From positions 33,702 through 97,701 of the forward strand of contig JAAMPI010000017.1 of assembly GCA_013054445.1 (NCBI GenBank): a DNA stretch of 64,000 bases. Direction: 5' to 3'. The DNA comes from Cudoniella acicularis (lineage: Eukaryota; Ascomycota; Leotiomycetes; Helotiales; Helotiaceae). Within the stretch, counting starts at the first letter, position 1; each line of letters opens with the position of its first letter. Below, one piece after another: positions 44,635 to 58,121 of the stretch. Under the pieces are notes generated by a model. The model was given only the letters and a program-made list of their open reading frames with translations, was not told the DNA's origin and searched no databases. The position numbers and the translations under genes were made by a program.

Positions 44635-47600
44635 CTATAATTGATCTTGATGAGTGCTTTCCTCGCCATCAATTGTGTCTCCTAATACTTCAAAGGAAAT
44701 TGCTGAACCTGAAGCACCAGGATCTCTCAATAGCTCATTAGAGACCATTCTTCGAAGCCAACCCATCGATGTTCTCTTATTGCCTTCCTCTGTTGCCGCC
44801 TCTATTTCTTCTTCCTCTTCAACAATTTCATCATTACGATCTGTTTGCTCTATGGCAACTTCATCCTCCACCTCTTCCTCCAACTCTTCGTTACCTTCAT
44901 TCGTGGGAATGTGCACCGTCCCCTCCGATCCTTCCTCACCCTTATTCATGGGAGTGTAGTTGTGTAGCTGGTCCTCGCCCATCAACTCTTCTTGGCGTTT
45001 CTTTCCTTCTACGATTAGACCGCTTTCGTGTAGTTGAAATTCTCCGACCTCTAATCCGTCATCTTCTACCTCATTTCGGGGGTTTTCCGGAGTCGGGCCG
45101 GTTGGCAGAGTCTCCACCTCATTTTCCTCCCATATGTTGTCTTCCACGATGTCTGGGGTAACTTCGTCAACGTCTTCGTCCGCCTCCTCTCCTTTTCTGG
45201 AATCATATTGATCATACAAAGCCTTGAATGCCGACTGCCGCGCTAGGAGAGCCTTTGGCGCATCGCACTCCACGATAATCCCCTCCTCCAGTACCACAAC
45301 ACGATCGAAATCCAAAATCGTGTTAAGTCGATGGGCAACCGCGATAACCGTGCGATTTGCAAACTCTTCCCGAATTAGCCGTTGCATCAGTTTATCAGTC
45401 TCACCGTCAACACTACTAGTCGCCTCATCCAAGACGACAATCTTGCTCTCACACAGCATCGCTCTTGCTAAACAAAACAGTTGCCTCTGCCCATGACTCA
45501 ACATGTCCATATCAAAATCTACATCAAGTCCACCTAGGTTATCCCAGAGGCCAACTTTTGTCAAAGCTTCAGTAACAGCTTTGTCGGTGGAAGTGCAGAA
45601 AGGATCAGCATTCAACCGAACAGTGCCAGTGAGGAAATAAGGCTCCTGCGGAATTGCGATCAATCCTGCTCTGACTGCTTCTCGAGGGAGGGTTGAGATA
45701 TCGATATCATCAACGAGGATGCACCCCGTGTTTAGCTCGATCATCCGGAAAAGTGCGAGGATTAGAGAGCTTTTACCACTGCGAGATGAGAGTTAGCCAT
45801 GTGGGAACTTGGCAGAAAGTTTCGTGGTGAAAAAAATACCTCCCAGTTCGCCCGCAGATGCCCAATTTCTCCCTAGCACGAATCAATAAATTGAGGTTGT
45901 TTAAGGCATTGTTGTTAGAAGCCCTATTCATGTTAGTTCACACAAGATCCGATCATTGTGAATAGAAAACTAACTTGTAAGCCGCTGACACTTTTCGAAA
46001 TTCAATCTGACCATTTTTGGGCCAATAATCTGGTGGAGACGTATTCTCCTCCGGGCGATGCTCGACTTCGGTCGTCTCATTGAAAATCTTGATGCGGCTT
46101 ATCGCTCCAAGAGCGGTTTCGAGATTCGTCCACCTATTCTCATCAGCATTTACGAAATTTTGGGATGTGCTGCCCAATTCGAGCCTTTTCTGTGCATACT
46201 TGAGTGTGAAAAGGAAAAGGTACACTCACACTACAATCAAATTCTTCAAATAATCGGTGAAAGATATAATGCTAACCAACGCGACTCCCGTGAACCCTGC
46301 ACTAGTTGTGGTTCGCATCTCCACGGCAATAGTTACCACAATTACAGCCAAGCTAGCAGAAATCAAGTCCAAGATTAGCGTTAGCCATCGCTGTATCATA
46401 CATAATAGATAAAAGGGTCGTTGGGAGGTATCGAGTAACAACTCATTGAGCGTTTGGCTCTCTTGTTGCCAGCCAAAAGCCCTCAAAGTCGCAAGGCCAC
46501 TTAAAGACTCGAGAAATTGTGAGCTACAAGTGAAGTTAGTATATTCTCCATGTCTCTTATTCTTTGGATCAGACAACCCAAGGCGATGCTTACTATAGAG
46601 GGCTTTTAGCCTCGAGATCCATCAACCGCAATTGTCTTGATGTGCGTAGATAGAATCGCTGGAGAAAAAAGAAGGCTAATAGAAGCACCGGGTAGGATAT
46701 CGCGACGTATTTTGAAGAAGTCGCGATGAGTCCAGCTTGTGAAATACTCACAAGGACCCCTATTTAGACATGTTAACTTGAATTGTTCTCGATATCTACA
46801 GTCATACTTTCTCACCTGCGGTCAGATCTAATAGACTGATGGGGAGTTCGGAGTCTACAAGTTGCATATCTTGGCTCACCCTGAAGCAGATGTCAGTTAA
46901 AACCTGCAAATTAAATCCGCAATCGCCCCGCATGCACCTGTTGGTAGTAACTCCCAGATCTGTGTTTGCGAAAAAAGACATTGGTGCACTAAGCAAGCAT
47001 AAGCTAAGATATACGCAAACCCAGGACGAGATACATACTTCATGATAGTATCTAGTAGTATCTTATGAAGCTTAGTGCCAGATGAAACAATCATCACGCC
47101 ACACATAAGCCTTGATTTGTTGTCAGCGCAGTGTACCATTTTAATATGGCGAGGCCATTTACCAACCAACCAACGCTATTGAAAGAAGCGCGCCTCCCTG
47201 AAAAGCTGCATAAATTCCTAAATAATATCCGTTATTTTGATATGGGTGTTCGACAGTGTATTCCGACCACCATTTTAACCAAATTGCTGTTCGAAGCGGT
47301 CAGTCGGATTGTCCCTCAGTGGGTTGTCGACTGTACTAACTAGGGAAAGTAGATAAGAACGCAAAAGCTGCTTCTCCGAGGAAGAAGGCGATCATAGCAG
47401 GCAATCCAATGGTCCGAAAATAATATACATAGACCGAGAAGTCTCCATTGCCCCGATTGCTTTCGTCCACAGGTAGATCCTGCAAAGTTTGTTCCGTCTT
47501 TGGAGCCGCTGCATTCACTATTTTTTTCCCCGGCTTCGATTCGAAGTTGTATATGTATCCTCCTTGTTGATTGATGTCATCAAAAGGGCCTTGCGCTGCT

Positions 47601-50375
47601 ATCGTTCCATCGGCGTCGAGTGAAATAATATGGTCGGCGGATGGAAGAAGGCTTACAGCATGTGTCGCCATCACGACTGTAGTTCCTTGGCTTCGCAGAA
47701 GGCCATCTGCACCGAATACCCTGCTGAACAAAAGTTGTTGTGTACCAGCATCCAAGCTACTAAACACATCGTCGAAAATTGCGATATCCTTCCTTGCATA
47801 AACTGCCCGTGCGATTGCCACTCGTTGTTTCTGTCCTCCACTCAATGTGATGCCTCTGCTGCCAACCATTGTCTTATCGCCTTTGGGAAAAACGTCGAAG
47901 TCACTTCCCAGCACACAGGCCCGCACGACAGATTCGTACCACTTGGCGTTGAAGTCGGAGAATCCGATAATGTTATCTTGTATTGTGGCGTTGATCAACC
48001 ATGGTGTCTGATCGCAAAAGGCCACGCTTGTCGACGATATACGGACTGAACCCTCTGAGAAGAGTGTCTCACCGAGTAGACCTTTTAACAGCGTGGATTT
48101 GCCGCAGCCTACTGGGCCTATTATCATTGTTATTTTGGAACGGGGGATATTGAGGCTGATATTATTTAAAACCTGCTTGCCCTCCAGAGTCCATCCAAAG
48201 GTGCAATCATTTACTTCGATTTCGCTCAAGCCATCTGTATTGAATTCGAAGGACTTCTCAGGAGTGAGTGTCCGTCCTGAACTTGCGAAAGTAGCAAGAC
48301 GGATTTCGTCTGAGAGCTTATTCTTTGCTTCGTAGTTAACTGACGGATCCGACCTCTCCCCATCAACTACGGTTAACGTTCGGTGGTCGATCCTCGGTTC
48401 AGAAAGTAGAAATATTTGAATACGGTCAATGCAGCCCAGGGCGCCCATCAGCTGAGGAACAGATTGCAATGTTTGCGACAAAGGGGTTGTAAGGATGAGG
48501 ATCAGTGACAGCGACGTAAAAATACGAGTCGAATCTAATGTAACACCGTCCGTGGCGCCTTTCGCTATAAAGATCCCGAAAGATAGAACTGGTGCTAGAA
48601 GTTGAGGTGAGAAGCCTAGAGTAAGTGCATAGACCAAGACATGTCGAAACTTGGTTCCTGATCTGATTTCGTCTATGCGCAATTTCTGGATCAAAACGGA
48701 AAGCCTAGATGTTAGGCCCGTCATTTTGACACCACTCATCGAAGAAAGCATTGCGGCGGTGACACCTTTCATTGTCAGTTAATTGTTACACGATTTTGAA
48801 TCATAAATACTCACCAACTCTCTTCTCCAGAGCTTTCATCCATAGTGCTTGACGTGGCCCAGCAATGGCTGCTACGCCCCCTATCAAGAGTGTTGAAACT
48901 ATTGTAGAAAAGGTTAGCTGTTGCCTAAATTGCCTCTGTTCCGACAGATACCTAGTGAAACTGCAACCGGGGCAACACAAGCTACACCAATCTCTCTTGA
49001 AAGCAACCATGTAGCGACTGCAACTTGAAGCAGGTTTGCCCATATCTCATGGACGAACTTTAGCCCGTCTATAATTCGTTGTATGTCTGTACTCATCAAT
49101 GATACAGCTTGCGAATTTTCCAGCGCCGTAATTCTAATTTCCATTGTTTTGTCGTAGATCGCTGAAACCAAGATGCCTCGTATCATAGTAAGCGATCGAT
49201 ATACCCGGTGCCAATAAAAGCCTGTGGAAATCTATAGAGTACATCAGGAATGCCCTATGCAATGTGGGGTTGAAACCGACCGCCATGCCAAGGTAGACAA
49301 GTCCATATGCCAAAATCAGACCGTAACCGTAATTTGCGCTGTTTTTATTTTCTGGTTCTTGCAAGTATGAGGTAAATCGGTTCAAAAGAAGGGGTTGAAT
49401 GAGAGTAAAAGCAACTAAACACAAGCGGCCTGGTGCAGGTGCCAGAAGCTGCCATTTTAGAGTCTTACAAAGGGTTAGAAAAAGTTTTGGTTCCTGTTGA
49501 TGGCGAGCTTAATTTTGCGCTATGTCAGCACAGTTGGCATTTGGAATAAATTTGAATTACTTACCTAGGTCCCAATATTTGCGAAATTTGACTTTGAGAT
49601 AGGAAGCAGATAATTCTTGGTTGAGTGGGTAAAGATCGTCCATCAAAAGTACCTTCTTGAACCCAGTGACAATAAGTTGATTTAACCATATGAAAAGACT
49701 CTGGTTCAATATCCCGCTTGTTTCCTCAGGACTGAGTTTTTGGTCTTCCACTCCCAAAAACCGTCTCTTTTCGGTTACTTCAAGGAAGAGAATGATGACT
49801 TTCAACGCCAGCGACGCTGTAAAAACAGCTCGAATCGTGGGGTCGTAATTCATCAGCCATAGTGTTCGTGCGCGGACCGCATCAAAAAATACAGAGAAGA
49901 AAAGGTAGATATTCAGCAGAGCGGATGGGCGTATGGATGATGCGTGTTCGCTGTAGGATAGCAGACAGAAAATTACGGCATCTACTGCTGAAAGCACTGC
50001 TGACGCGATCGTAGCTCGTGTTCGTTCAGTTGAATAAAGGCACCATAGAACCAAGAGTGCAGTCTGTAGGACAACCAGAGCAACAATCGTCAACTGGTAA
50101 CAGAAGTATTAGCCATGGTTGTCATGCAAAAGTGGCGAAAAAACACTAACAAGTTTTGCGATTCGAAAAGACTGTCCTCCAACCGTCCTTCGCTTTCCAT
50201 ACAGCGTAATAAGTCGAATCGGGGCTAATAGAAGTAATAGTGATGAAGGGACTATAGATAAAAAACTATCTTCGAACAGCGCCGTGAAATCAAATGCCCG
50301 ACGACATTCTGCGACGAGTGGACCAAAAACATTATCCGCAGACGCTGGACAGTCCACTGACGCAGAGAAATTCAT
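44635..50375 (-). CDS. ABCC (MRP-type) multidrug/export transporter with acidic C-terminal tail
   Basis: About a dozen exons on the minus strand, start 50375 (M-N-F-S-A-S-V-D-C-P). The order is an N-terminal membrane region (exon 1 ends 50151, exon 2 50092-49565), TMD1, NBD1, TMD2 and NBD2. NBD1 has Walker A G-P-V-G-C-G-K-S-T, signature L-S-G-G-Q-K-Q-R and Walker B I-A-I-F-D-D. NBD2 Walker A (G-R-T-G-S-G-K-S-S) is formed by splicing 45840 to 45778; its signature is L-S-H-G-Q and Walker B I-V-V-L-D-E-A-T-S-S. All parts I checked remain open when introns are removed. After NBD2 come about 190 residues rich in Glu/Asp with no family counterpart. It would export the NRPS product or confer self-resistance at the plasma or vacuolar membrane (inference). 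Exon borders in TMD1 and TMD2 are approximate. Confidence 0.88.
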
Positions 50376-51730
50376 CTTGGGAACTATTTCGTTCATCAAA
50401 AGCTTCCAACGAGGGAGGTCGACAACAAGAAAAAAAATTCGAACGCAAAGGATATCGCGAAGACACAACAAGGACAGTGGGCAAATATCCAGGGATGCCG
50501 CGCATGCGTGTTGTTCTTAGTGTTGGCTCGAGGCGTCTAGCTGGTATTGTGGCTAGTATTGTGACGACTAGCTTGCGCAGACAGTGAGCACTAATGCTGC
50601 AGGCGAGGCGCCGGGGTTTCGCGGAAGCGTCTATTCTTGGGGTTCTGTCCGACCACCATTCCCCAGCCATGGACATCGTTGCTACTGACATAGCATTCGC
50701 AATTTCGCGTCCTCCGAACTCGCTGTTCGTTGATGGTTCTTTGCTTAGACGTCGTAGGTTCATAATTACTAGCAAAACGTGTGAGGATATTAGAAGCATG
50801 ACTGTACACCTAAGCGACGGTTGCTTGACAGTAAGCTTAGTATGGCATTGATAGGGAGAGGTTGCTGGCCCACACCGCCAGCCCCACAGAGTTAACAAGG
50901 TACGTAGCTCCAAATAACCAATACTCCATGAAGATACAAGGGGTGAAGCTTGTCTCACGATAGTTATTCTATCTGTAAAATTTCAATACTTTATATTAAA
51001 AATATAGAAATATTAATTATTTAAGTTACATTTATTATTCTTTCAACTGTTGGAAATTCAATATATTTCAATATCTTTTTAAAATATTATAAATAAATAG
51101 AGATATAAAAAAAGAATACTATATTTTAATTATATAGATATTTCTCTTTTAAATCTTTACATAAATTAATTTATTAAATTTAAATTTTATTTAATGAGAA
51201 GATTTTATATAACTCTTTCTAAATGTGACTCTCTATCTCGGCCTTAGGAGTAGAAGAGGTTATTCTAAAAAAGAGTTTCCTACCTTGCCTTAGGCTTTGG
51301 GAGCATCGATAGAGTCATTCCACACATTGATAGCGGGCTGACTGCGCACTAGTTAGGGGGGCCTTGTTCTTTACCCGACCTTGACACATGGAATATTTGA
51401 TGCGGATCAATAATCCTTCTGGGCATTCAGTTGATTAGCAGAGGGATCTAGATCGATTCACCTGCATGTCCTAGGAATGTGTCAGGGGTGTATTAGAGCA
51501 TGCCGTGGAGCTGGATTTGTCCTACTGAACGGGCCCTTGCTTGGAAGTGGTGTGAGAACATAGAAATTTTGGTATGCTCGAAACTGTGCGAAATAGACAG
51601 CTTTGCCCACTTAGCCTGCTCAAAAATCTGGTACCTTCCTGCGGTGTATCTCGCTTTGCATACTTCTCTATGAGGGCGAAACTATACCCTACGACCTCGA
51701 CACCTTACCTTCCCACTTGACATCGGTCAC
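50376..51730. promoter_or_regulatory. Divergent intergenic region, ABC transporter / FAS beta
   Basis: 1.35 kb between two outward-facing genes. A 208-codon minus ORF (50332-50958) overlaps the transporter start in another frame and shows no domain; I treat it as a shadow. The segment 50970-51230 is very AT-rich. Promoters of both genes lie here. Confidence 0.45.
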
Positions 51731-54700
51731 GTGATGACAATTCAACACTCAGAAAACATTCGCAGGGACAGGCAAAACACTATTCAGTGCCAGTCCACCA
51801 CTCAAATCACAGAAATGCCGACCTCTTGTGTATCCAGCAGTCACGTGGTCACACCTTCCTCGGATGCTTCACTGGCAGATTCACCCCATGGGGAGGAGCT
51901 CATTATTACCTTGGTTCTCACACTGAAGAACTTTGGCTTTTCTTTCCCAGTTCCTGAAGACCTCTATCATTTGGCATCAGAGACGAGGGATCAATTTCTA
52001 CAACACATCAACAACCCCACCGTTGTGGTCGATTCATTTGTACTTCAAGAGTCCTTGCTAGAGCTTATCACGGACTTTCTTGACTTCAATGCGAAGCTCA
52101 TACCTAATTGGGCGGGTACGGAAAGGGCGTCGCGCCAGAAGCTTCTCAGAGTCCTCCTCGACCATCTGGAGAGAGAATTCCTCACAGATGGCATCCACAC
52201 CATTGCGGCGAGATCTTCTGACAATCCCGAGCGGCTTGCTAAAATCATTCGATCGTACTACTCTGCGTGCGATGCATCGTGTCGCCCCATATCTCTGCGC
52301 GGGTCTGCTCTGCTGAGTTCTGTGTCATATGGTTACTCAAAGCTATACGCCGTTCTCGGTGGTCAAGGGATCACCACCGAATACGTGGAAGAGCTACGCG
52401 AAATCCATACCATATATAACAGTTACTTAGCAGACTACATCGACACATTGGGCGAGGCCTTGAAATCCCTTGCATCCCATCCAGATGTGCGCCAATTTTA
52501 TCCAGATGGTCTGGATATCACCAAATGGCTGCAATACCCGGAAACAACACCGGAGGTTGGCTACCTTACAGCATCCCCTGTCAGCTTCCCTATTATTGGT
52601 ATCCTCCAACTCGCGCACTATATGGTTAGCCTGAAGGTCTTGGGCCAAAGTCCCTCAACTTTCCTTTCGCATCTCAGCGGCATAGCTGGCCACTCGCAAG
52701 GAGTGGTAGTCGCTATAGCAATCGCTGGTTCTAACTCATGGTCATCTTTCATCGACCTGAGTCATACAGCAGTCAAGATCCTGTTTTGGATTGGTGTCAT
52801 CGGCCAGCAGGTCTGTTCGGAATCATCCCCAGATCCAAAGATAGTCTCAGATTCTGTCTCCAATGATGAAGGCATCCCGTCCCCTATGCTTAGCATTCGG
52901 GGCGCCTCTGAAGCTCAAATCCAGGAACACATAGATGCGTCGAATAAATATCTACCCGAAGATAGAAAAATCTCGATTGCCCTGGCAAATGGGCCTCAAA
53001 ATTTCGTCATTGCTGGACCGGCAACATCCTTATGTGGGCTCAACGCACGCTTGAAGCAGTTTAAAGTGTCCCCAGAAGTTGACCAGACTCGAATACCATT
53101 CAAGGACCGGAAATTAACTCTCACGAACCATTTTCTCCCCATTAGTGCGCCTTTCCATAGCAAATATCTACTTCCTGCAATTGCGATCCTGAGACAGCGT
53201 CTTAGCCATATATTCCTGTCCAGTAATAGTCTACATATTCCGGTATACGATACGAACACTGGCGAAGACCTTAGCTCTTTGAATGATGAGAATATCCTTC
53301 ATAGGCTAGTATACATGATTACGGTCGCCCCTGTTCACTGGCTCAAAGCTTCAGCCTTCGAATCAGCGACTCATATCCTTGACTTTGGTCCTGGAAGCAG
53401 TTCGGGTATTGGCGTAGTTACTAGCCACAACAAGCAAGGGACTGGTGTTCGTGTTATCCTGGCAAGCGCTTTGGTCGGTAAATCTCCCCAAGTAGGCTAC
53501 AAGTCCGAGCTTTTCAGCAGTAACAGAGATTCTGTTGTACAATGTAAAAGCTGGGCGAGAAGCTATTGCCCCACACTGATTCGGACGGCTGATGGCCAAA
53601 TTCACATCGATACGAGGCTGAGCAGGCTCTTACACATGCCACCTATAATGGTTGCGGGGATGACGCCAACTACTGCATCTTGGAGATTTGTTTCGGCTAC
53701 TATAAATGCTGGATATCACATTGAGTTAGCTGGTGGAGGTTACAATGACGAAACCACCATGACAGCAGCATTAAAGAACATCGTGAGCTCGATTCCACCT
53801 GGACGAGGAGTTAATATCAACACTATCTATGTCAACGCTCGTGCAATAGCATGGCAGATTCCACTTTTGGAAAAGCTCCGTGCTGAAGGAGTGCCAATTG
53901 ATGGTCTGACCATTGGCGCCGGAGTGCCGTCAATCGAGATTGCCCAAAGGTACATAAACGACCTTGGATTGAAGCACATCGCGTTCAAACCTAGTTCCAT
54001 CAGAACAATCAAGCTTGTAATTGATATTGCTAAAGCAAATCCAACATTTCCCATCATTCTACAGTGGACTGGCGGTCGAGCTGGCGGTCATCACTCTTTT
54101 GAGGACTTTCACACGCCGATCTTAGAGGTATATGGCCGGATTCGAGATTGCGAAAATATCATTCTTGTCGCTGGTAGTGGCTTTGGCTCGGCTGAGGATC
54201 TATATCCGTACTTAACTGGGGCATGGTCTAAAACTTACAGCTATCCTCCAATGCCCTTTGATGGTGCACTATTTGGAAGCCGCATGATGACGGCGAAAGA
54301 AGCTTCCACGAGTCTCGAAGCCAAGAAGAAGATTGTCGAGGCTAAGGGGCTTGATGATAGCCAATGGGAGAAGACATATAAAGGTGTAGCAGGAGGCATC
54401 ATAACGGTCATATCGGAGATGGGAGAGCCGATCCACGTTCTAGCCACTCGCGGCATGAGGTTCTGGGCGGAAATGGATAGTATTTTCAGGATGGGGAAGG
54501 ATCAGAAAGTTGCTGAACTGGAAAAGAAAAGCAGCTATATTATCAAAAGGCTCAACGAAGACTTCCAGAAAGTTTGGTTTGGCAAGAATACGGCGGGCGA
54601 AGCTGTGCTCCTGAAGGAGATGACTTATCGCGAAGTACTTCTCCGAATGATTGAGCTGATGTATATCAGCGCCAGGGGTGTATGGATCGATAAATCATTA

Positions 54701-57700
54701 CAGATACTCACGGGTGACTTCATTCGTCGGGTTGAGGAAAGGTTCGTAAAGAGTATCGACAGCAGATCCATTCTTCCAGATTATGCCGATCTCGATGCCC
54801 CCCAAGTGGTTCTGGACACCCTTGTAGAAAGCTACCCAGAGATCCAGGACCATATTATTGCTCCTTTGGATATTCAATTCTTCCTATCACTTTGTCTGCG
54901 TCCAGGCAAGAAACCAGTTCCTTTTGTTCCGGTCCTCGATGAGCATTTTGAGTTTTATTTTAAGAAGGATTCGTTGTGGCAGTCAGAGAATCTTTGGGCT
55001 GTTGTTGGTAATGATGTAGGTCGTACGCAGATCTTGCAAGGACCGGTAGCAGCTAAACACACGAAAACATATGACGAACCTGTCCGGGACATCCTCGACT
55101 GCATTAAGAATGACCTGGTTTCTTCATTGCTCAAAGATAGCTACGGTGGGGAGATCAGGACACTTCCGGTTCAGGAGACTCTAGTGGAAACAACGCCAGA
55201 AGCTCACTGGCCTGCCTCTGAAGATGGTGTATCCATCATCGAATCTCCGGAGTCAGTCGTCTACACAATTTCTTCGACACATGATGATTTACCCTCGCCA
55301 AGTTCATGGTTTAGAATGATTGCAGGCGATCAATACACATGGCGTTATGCGCTATTCACTTCAGAATCCGTCATTTCCGGCACAAAGCGGTTACAAAACC
55401 CTATTCGGAGAATCTGCACACCTTCCAGTGGCCTTCGTGTAATTGTTGACAGCCATAACGAGCCATTAAAGACGAATATTACCATCCGAATAGCATCGGA
55501 TTCAGAGGACACTGGTGCCATTGTGAAGGCTAGGTTGCAAGGAAAACAAAACATAGTTGTTGATTGCATATTCAATGCAACACCTACTCGCACACCGTCC
55601 ACCCTGCGCTTAACGTTCTCATACCACCCGGATGCGGACTACGGGCCGATAAGGGAGATTTCAGATGGCTTTCTTGACTCGATTTCAGATTTCTACAGAA
55701 GTATTTGGTTTGGCGACGAGCAACTCGACTTTGACGCGCCACTTACGGATGACTTCTTGGGAGGCACTATGACCATTACTCGGGAGGCAATTGCCTCTTT
55801 TCTCCAAGCCACTGGCAGTAGTTGCGAGACATACCTTAGCTGCCCTGATCAGACACTGTATGCACCATTGGATTTTGGCATTGTTATTGCTTGGAAAGCT
55901 CTCCTGAAGCCAATATTCTTGAGGGCAATTGGTGGCAACATTCTCAAGCTCGTACACCTCTCCAACAGGTTTAAGCGCATGAAAGGAACATGTCCTATGA
56001 GGGCCAGCGACAAAGTAGCGACTTATTCCCGCATCGCAGCGGTTCTCATCCAGGATGCCGGCAAAGTGGTTGAGGTACATGCTGTCATTACCAAGGACGA
56101 AATTCCAGTGATGGAAGTTGTCTCACAATTTTTATATCGCGGGAAGTATTCTGACTTCGAAACAACCTTTGAACGGAAGGTTGAAGCGCCGATGCAAGTC
56201 CATTTGAATTCACGAAGGGACGTAGAGATCCTCAAGTCCAAACCTTGGTTCCAATTAACCAGTCCGGACTCCGTGTTGTTGGACAGAACCTTCATTTTCC
56301 ATCTTGAAACTACGACACGATTTAAGACTGCCGATACTTTCAGCACCGTCTTGGTGACTGGCACTGTTTTTGAAAAGCAAGCCAGGGGTGGTGAATATCC
56401 AGTGGCTTCAATCAACTACACTGCAGAACTCTCCTCTAGCAATCTAATTTTGCGCTATCTCAAGACACATGGGAGTGAAGTCGAAGGTCAAGTCTCGCTC
56501 GATAAAGCGATATCAATTCATTGCGGGGGCGGAATCGCACTAAAACGGCCGAAGTCTAGTACTTATGCAAAAGCCTCCGGCGACTTCAATCCTATACATG
56601 TGTCGAACGCCTTTGCATTACTAGCAAATTTACCAAGGACGATAGTTCATGGCATGCATACAAGCTCTGCTATTGGATCACTACTTGAAACCTGGATTGC
56701 CAAGGGGCATATAGGTGCAGTACGCAGTTTTGCAGCTTCTTTTGTCGGCATGGTTCTTCCGGATGATCTGATAGAAGTCGAGCTTTGGCATACAGCTATG
56801 ATAAACGGCCGCAAGGTGATCAAGATAATAGCTAAGAAGACAGACAGTGGTGAGGTGGTATTAAAAGGCGAAGCTGAGGTGGAGCAGCAGAGAGCAGCCT
56901 ACCTGTTCACTGGCCAAGGTTCACAGGAACAGAACATGGGCATGGACCTTTATGCAAGGAGCCCAATTGCTCGGTCTGTGTGGGAACGTGCCGACAAATA
57001 CTATTCAAGTACTTATGGTTCGTTCTCCACCCTGCTGACGGTGCACAATACTAAAGTCTTCTCTAGGTTTTGAAATCACAAAGATAGTCAGAGATAATCC
57101 AAAGGAACTGACCGTGCATTTTGGAGGCGTCAATGGCAGACGTATTCGGCAGAATTACATTTTAATGGCTCTGCAAACTACTGATGATCATGGTCAGCCA
57201 AAGTCAGAGAGAGTCTTCAAGGATATCAACGAGGACACAGAGTCATATACTTACCGCTCGCCAAAAGGCCTACTCTTTGCAACACAATTCACGCAAGCGG
57301 CTTTGACTCTTATGGAGCTCGCAAGGTATAAAGATATGGAAACACGGGGCCTTATTCCGGACAATTGCAACTTCGCGGGGCACTCTCTTGGAGAATTTCC
57401 AGCCTTGGCAGCATTCGCACAAATCATGTCGATTGAGCAGTTAGTGGCAATTGTGTTCTTCCGTGGCATGGCGATGCAAGTTACCGTCAAAAGAGATGAG
57501 CAAGGCTTTTCAGGCTACTCCATGTGCGCTGTGAACCCGAGTAGGATTTCAAATCTTTTCGACGAAAGGATGCTATGCTTCATCATCAAGACTATTGTAG
57601 AAGAGACTGGGAAACTTCTGGAGATTGTGAATTTTAACATCTCAAACAGACAATATGTCTGTGCAGGAGAGCTCCTAGCACTCGACTGTCTTACAGAAAT

Positions 57701-58121
57701 ACTTCACTACATCGCAACCCAGAAGCCGAATCTCGAGTGGATCAACAGACCTGGAAGTGGGGCAGATGATGAGACTAGGTTCTTATCAACTATCCGTTCC
57801 ATCACACAGAAAACCCAAGCAAAGCAAACGGTTATCGAGCTCAAGCGTGGGACGGGAATTATACCTCTGGAAGGTATTGACGTGCCATTCCACTCGACCT
57901 TCCTCCGTCCAGGTGTTGCTTCATTCCGTGAATTCCTGGCATCAGAAATTGACAGGTCGAATATTGATGTGAGGAAGCTTGTTGATAAGTGGATACCAAA
58001 TCTCACGGGTAAGCCATTTAGGAATGATAAGGAGTATTTTGAACTTGTTCATAGTCTTACGGGGTCTGTTGCTGTTAAAAAGGTAATAGAAGTGTGGAAT
58101 GAGGTAGATGTTGCTGCTTAG
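51731..58121 (+). CDS. Fatty acid synthase beta subunit, cluster-type
   Basis: Two exons, 51731-57017 and 57067-58121, joined across a 49-nt intron (GTTCGT..TCTAG) that restores Y-G-F-E-I-T-K-I-V. This gives 2113 aa, the usual length for fungal FAS beta. Domains: acetyltransferase with G-H-S-Q-G (Ser322), enoyl reductase from about residue 635 (M-P-P-I-M-V-A-G-M-T-P, later L-A-G-G-G), dehydratase hot-dog motif G-D-F-N-P-I-H-V-S (about 1616), and malonyl/palmitoyl transferase from about 1723 with A-G-H-S-L-G-E-F (Ser about 1869). All active-site motifs are present. It pairs with an alpha subunit carrying ACP, KR and KS, which is absent from this window. HC-toxin clusters contain a FAS beta (TOXC), and apicidin clusters a FAS alpha, to make C10 chains. 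By analogy this gene may feed an aliphatic residue or acyl starter to the NRPS. The start may be at a Met about 28 codons later. Confidence 0.93.

Noticed and set aside
50332..50958. A 208-codon minus ORF upstream of the ABC transporter
   Set aside because: It overlaps the true first exon of the transporter in a different frame, is Ser/Arg-rich and shows no domain.
57018..57066. Apparent frameshift splitting the FAS beta gene
   Set aside because: A 49-nt interval with donor GTTCGT and acceptor TCTAG restores the conserved sequence exactly in phase, so it is an intron.
51731..58121. Polyketide synthase interpretation of the large gene at 51.7 kb
   Set aside because: The order AT, ER, DH, MPT without KS or ACP is that of FAS beta, not a type I PKS.
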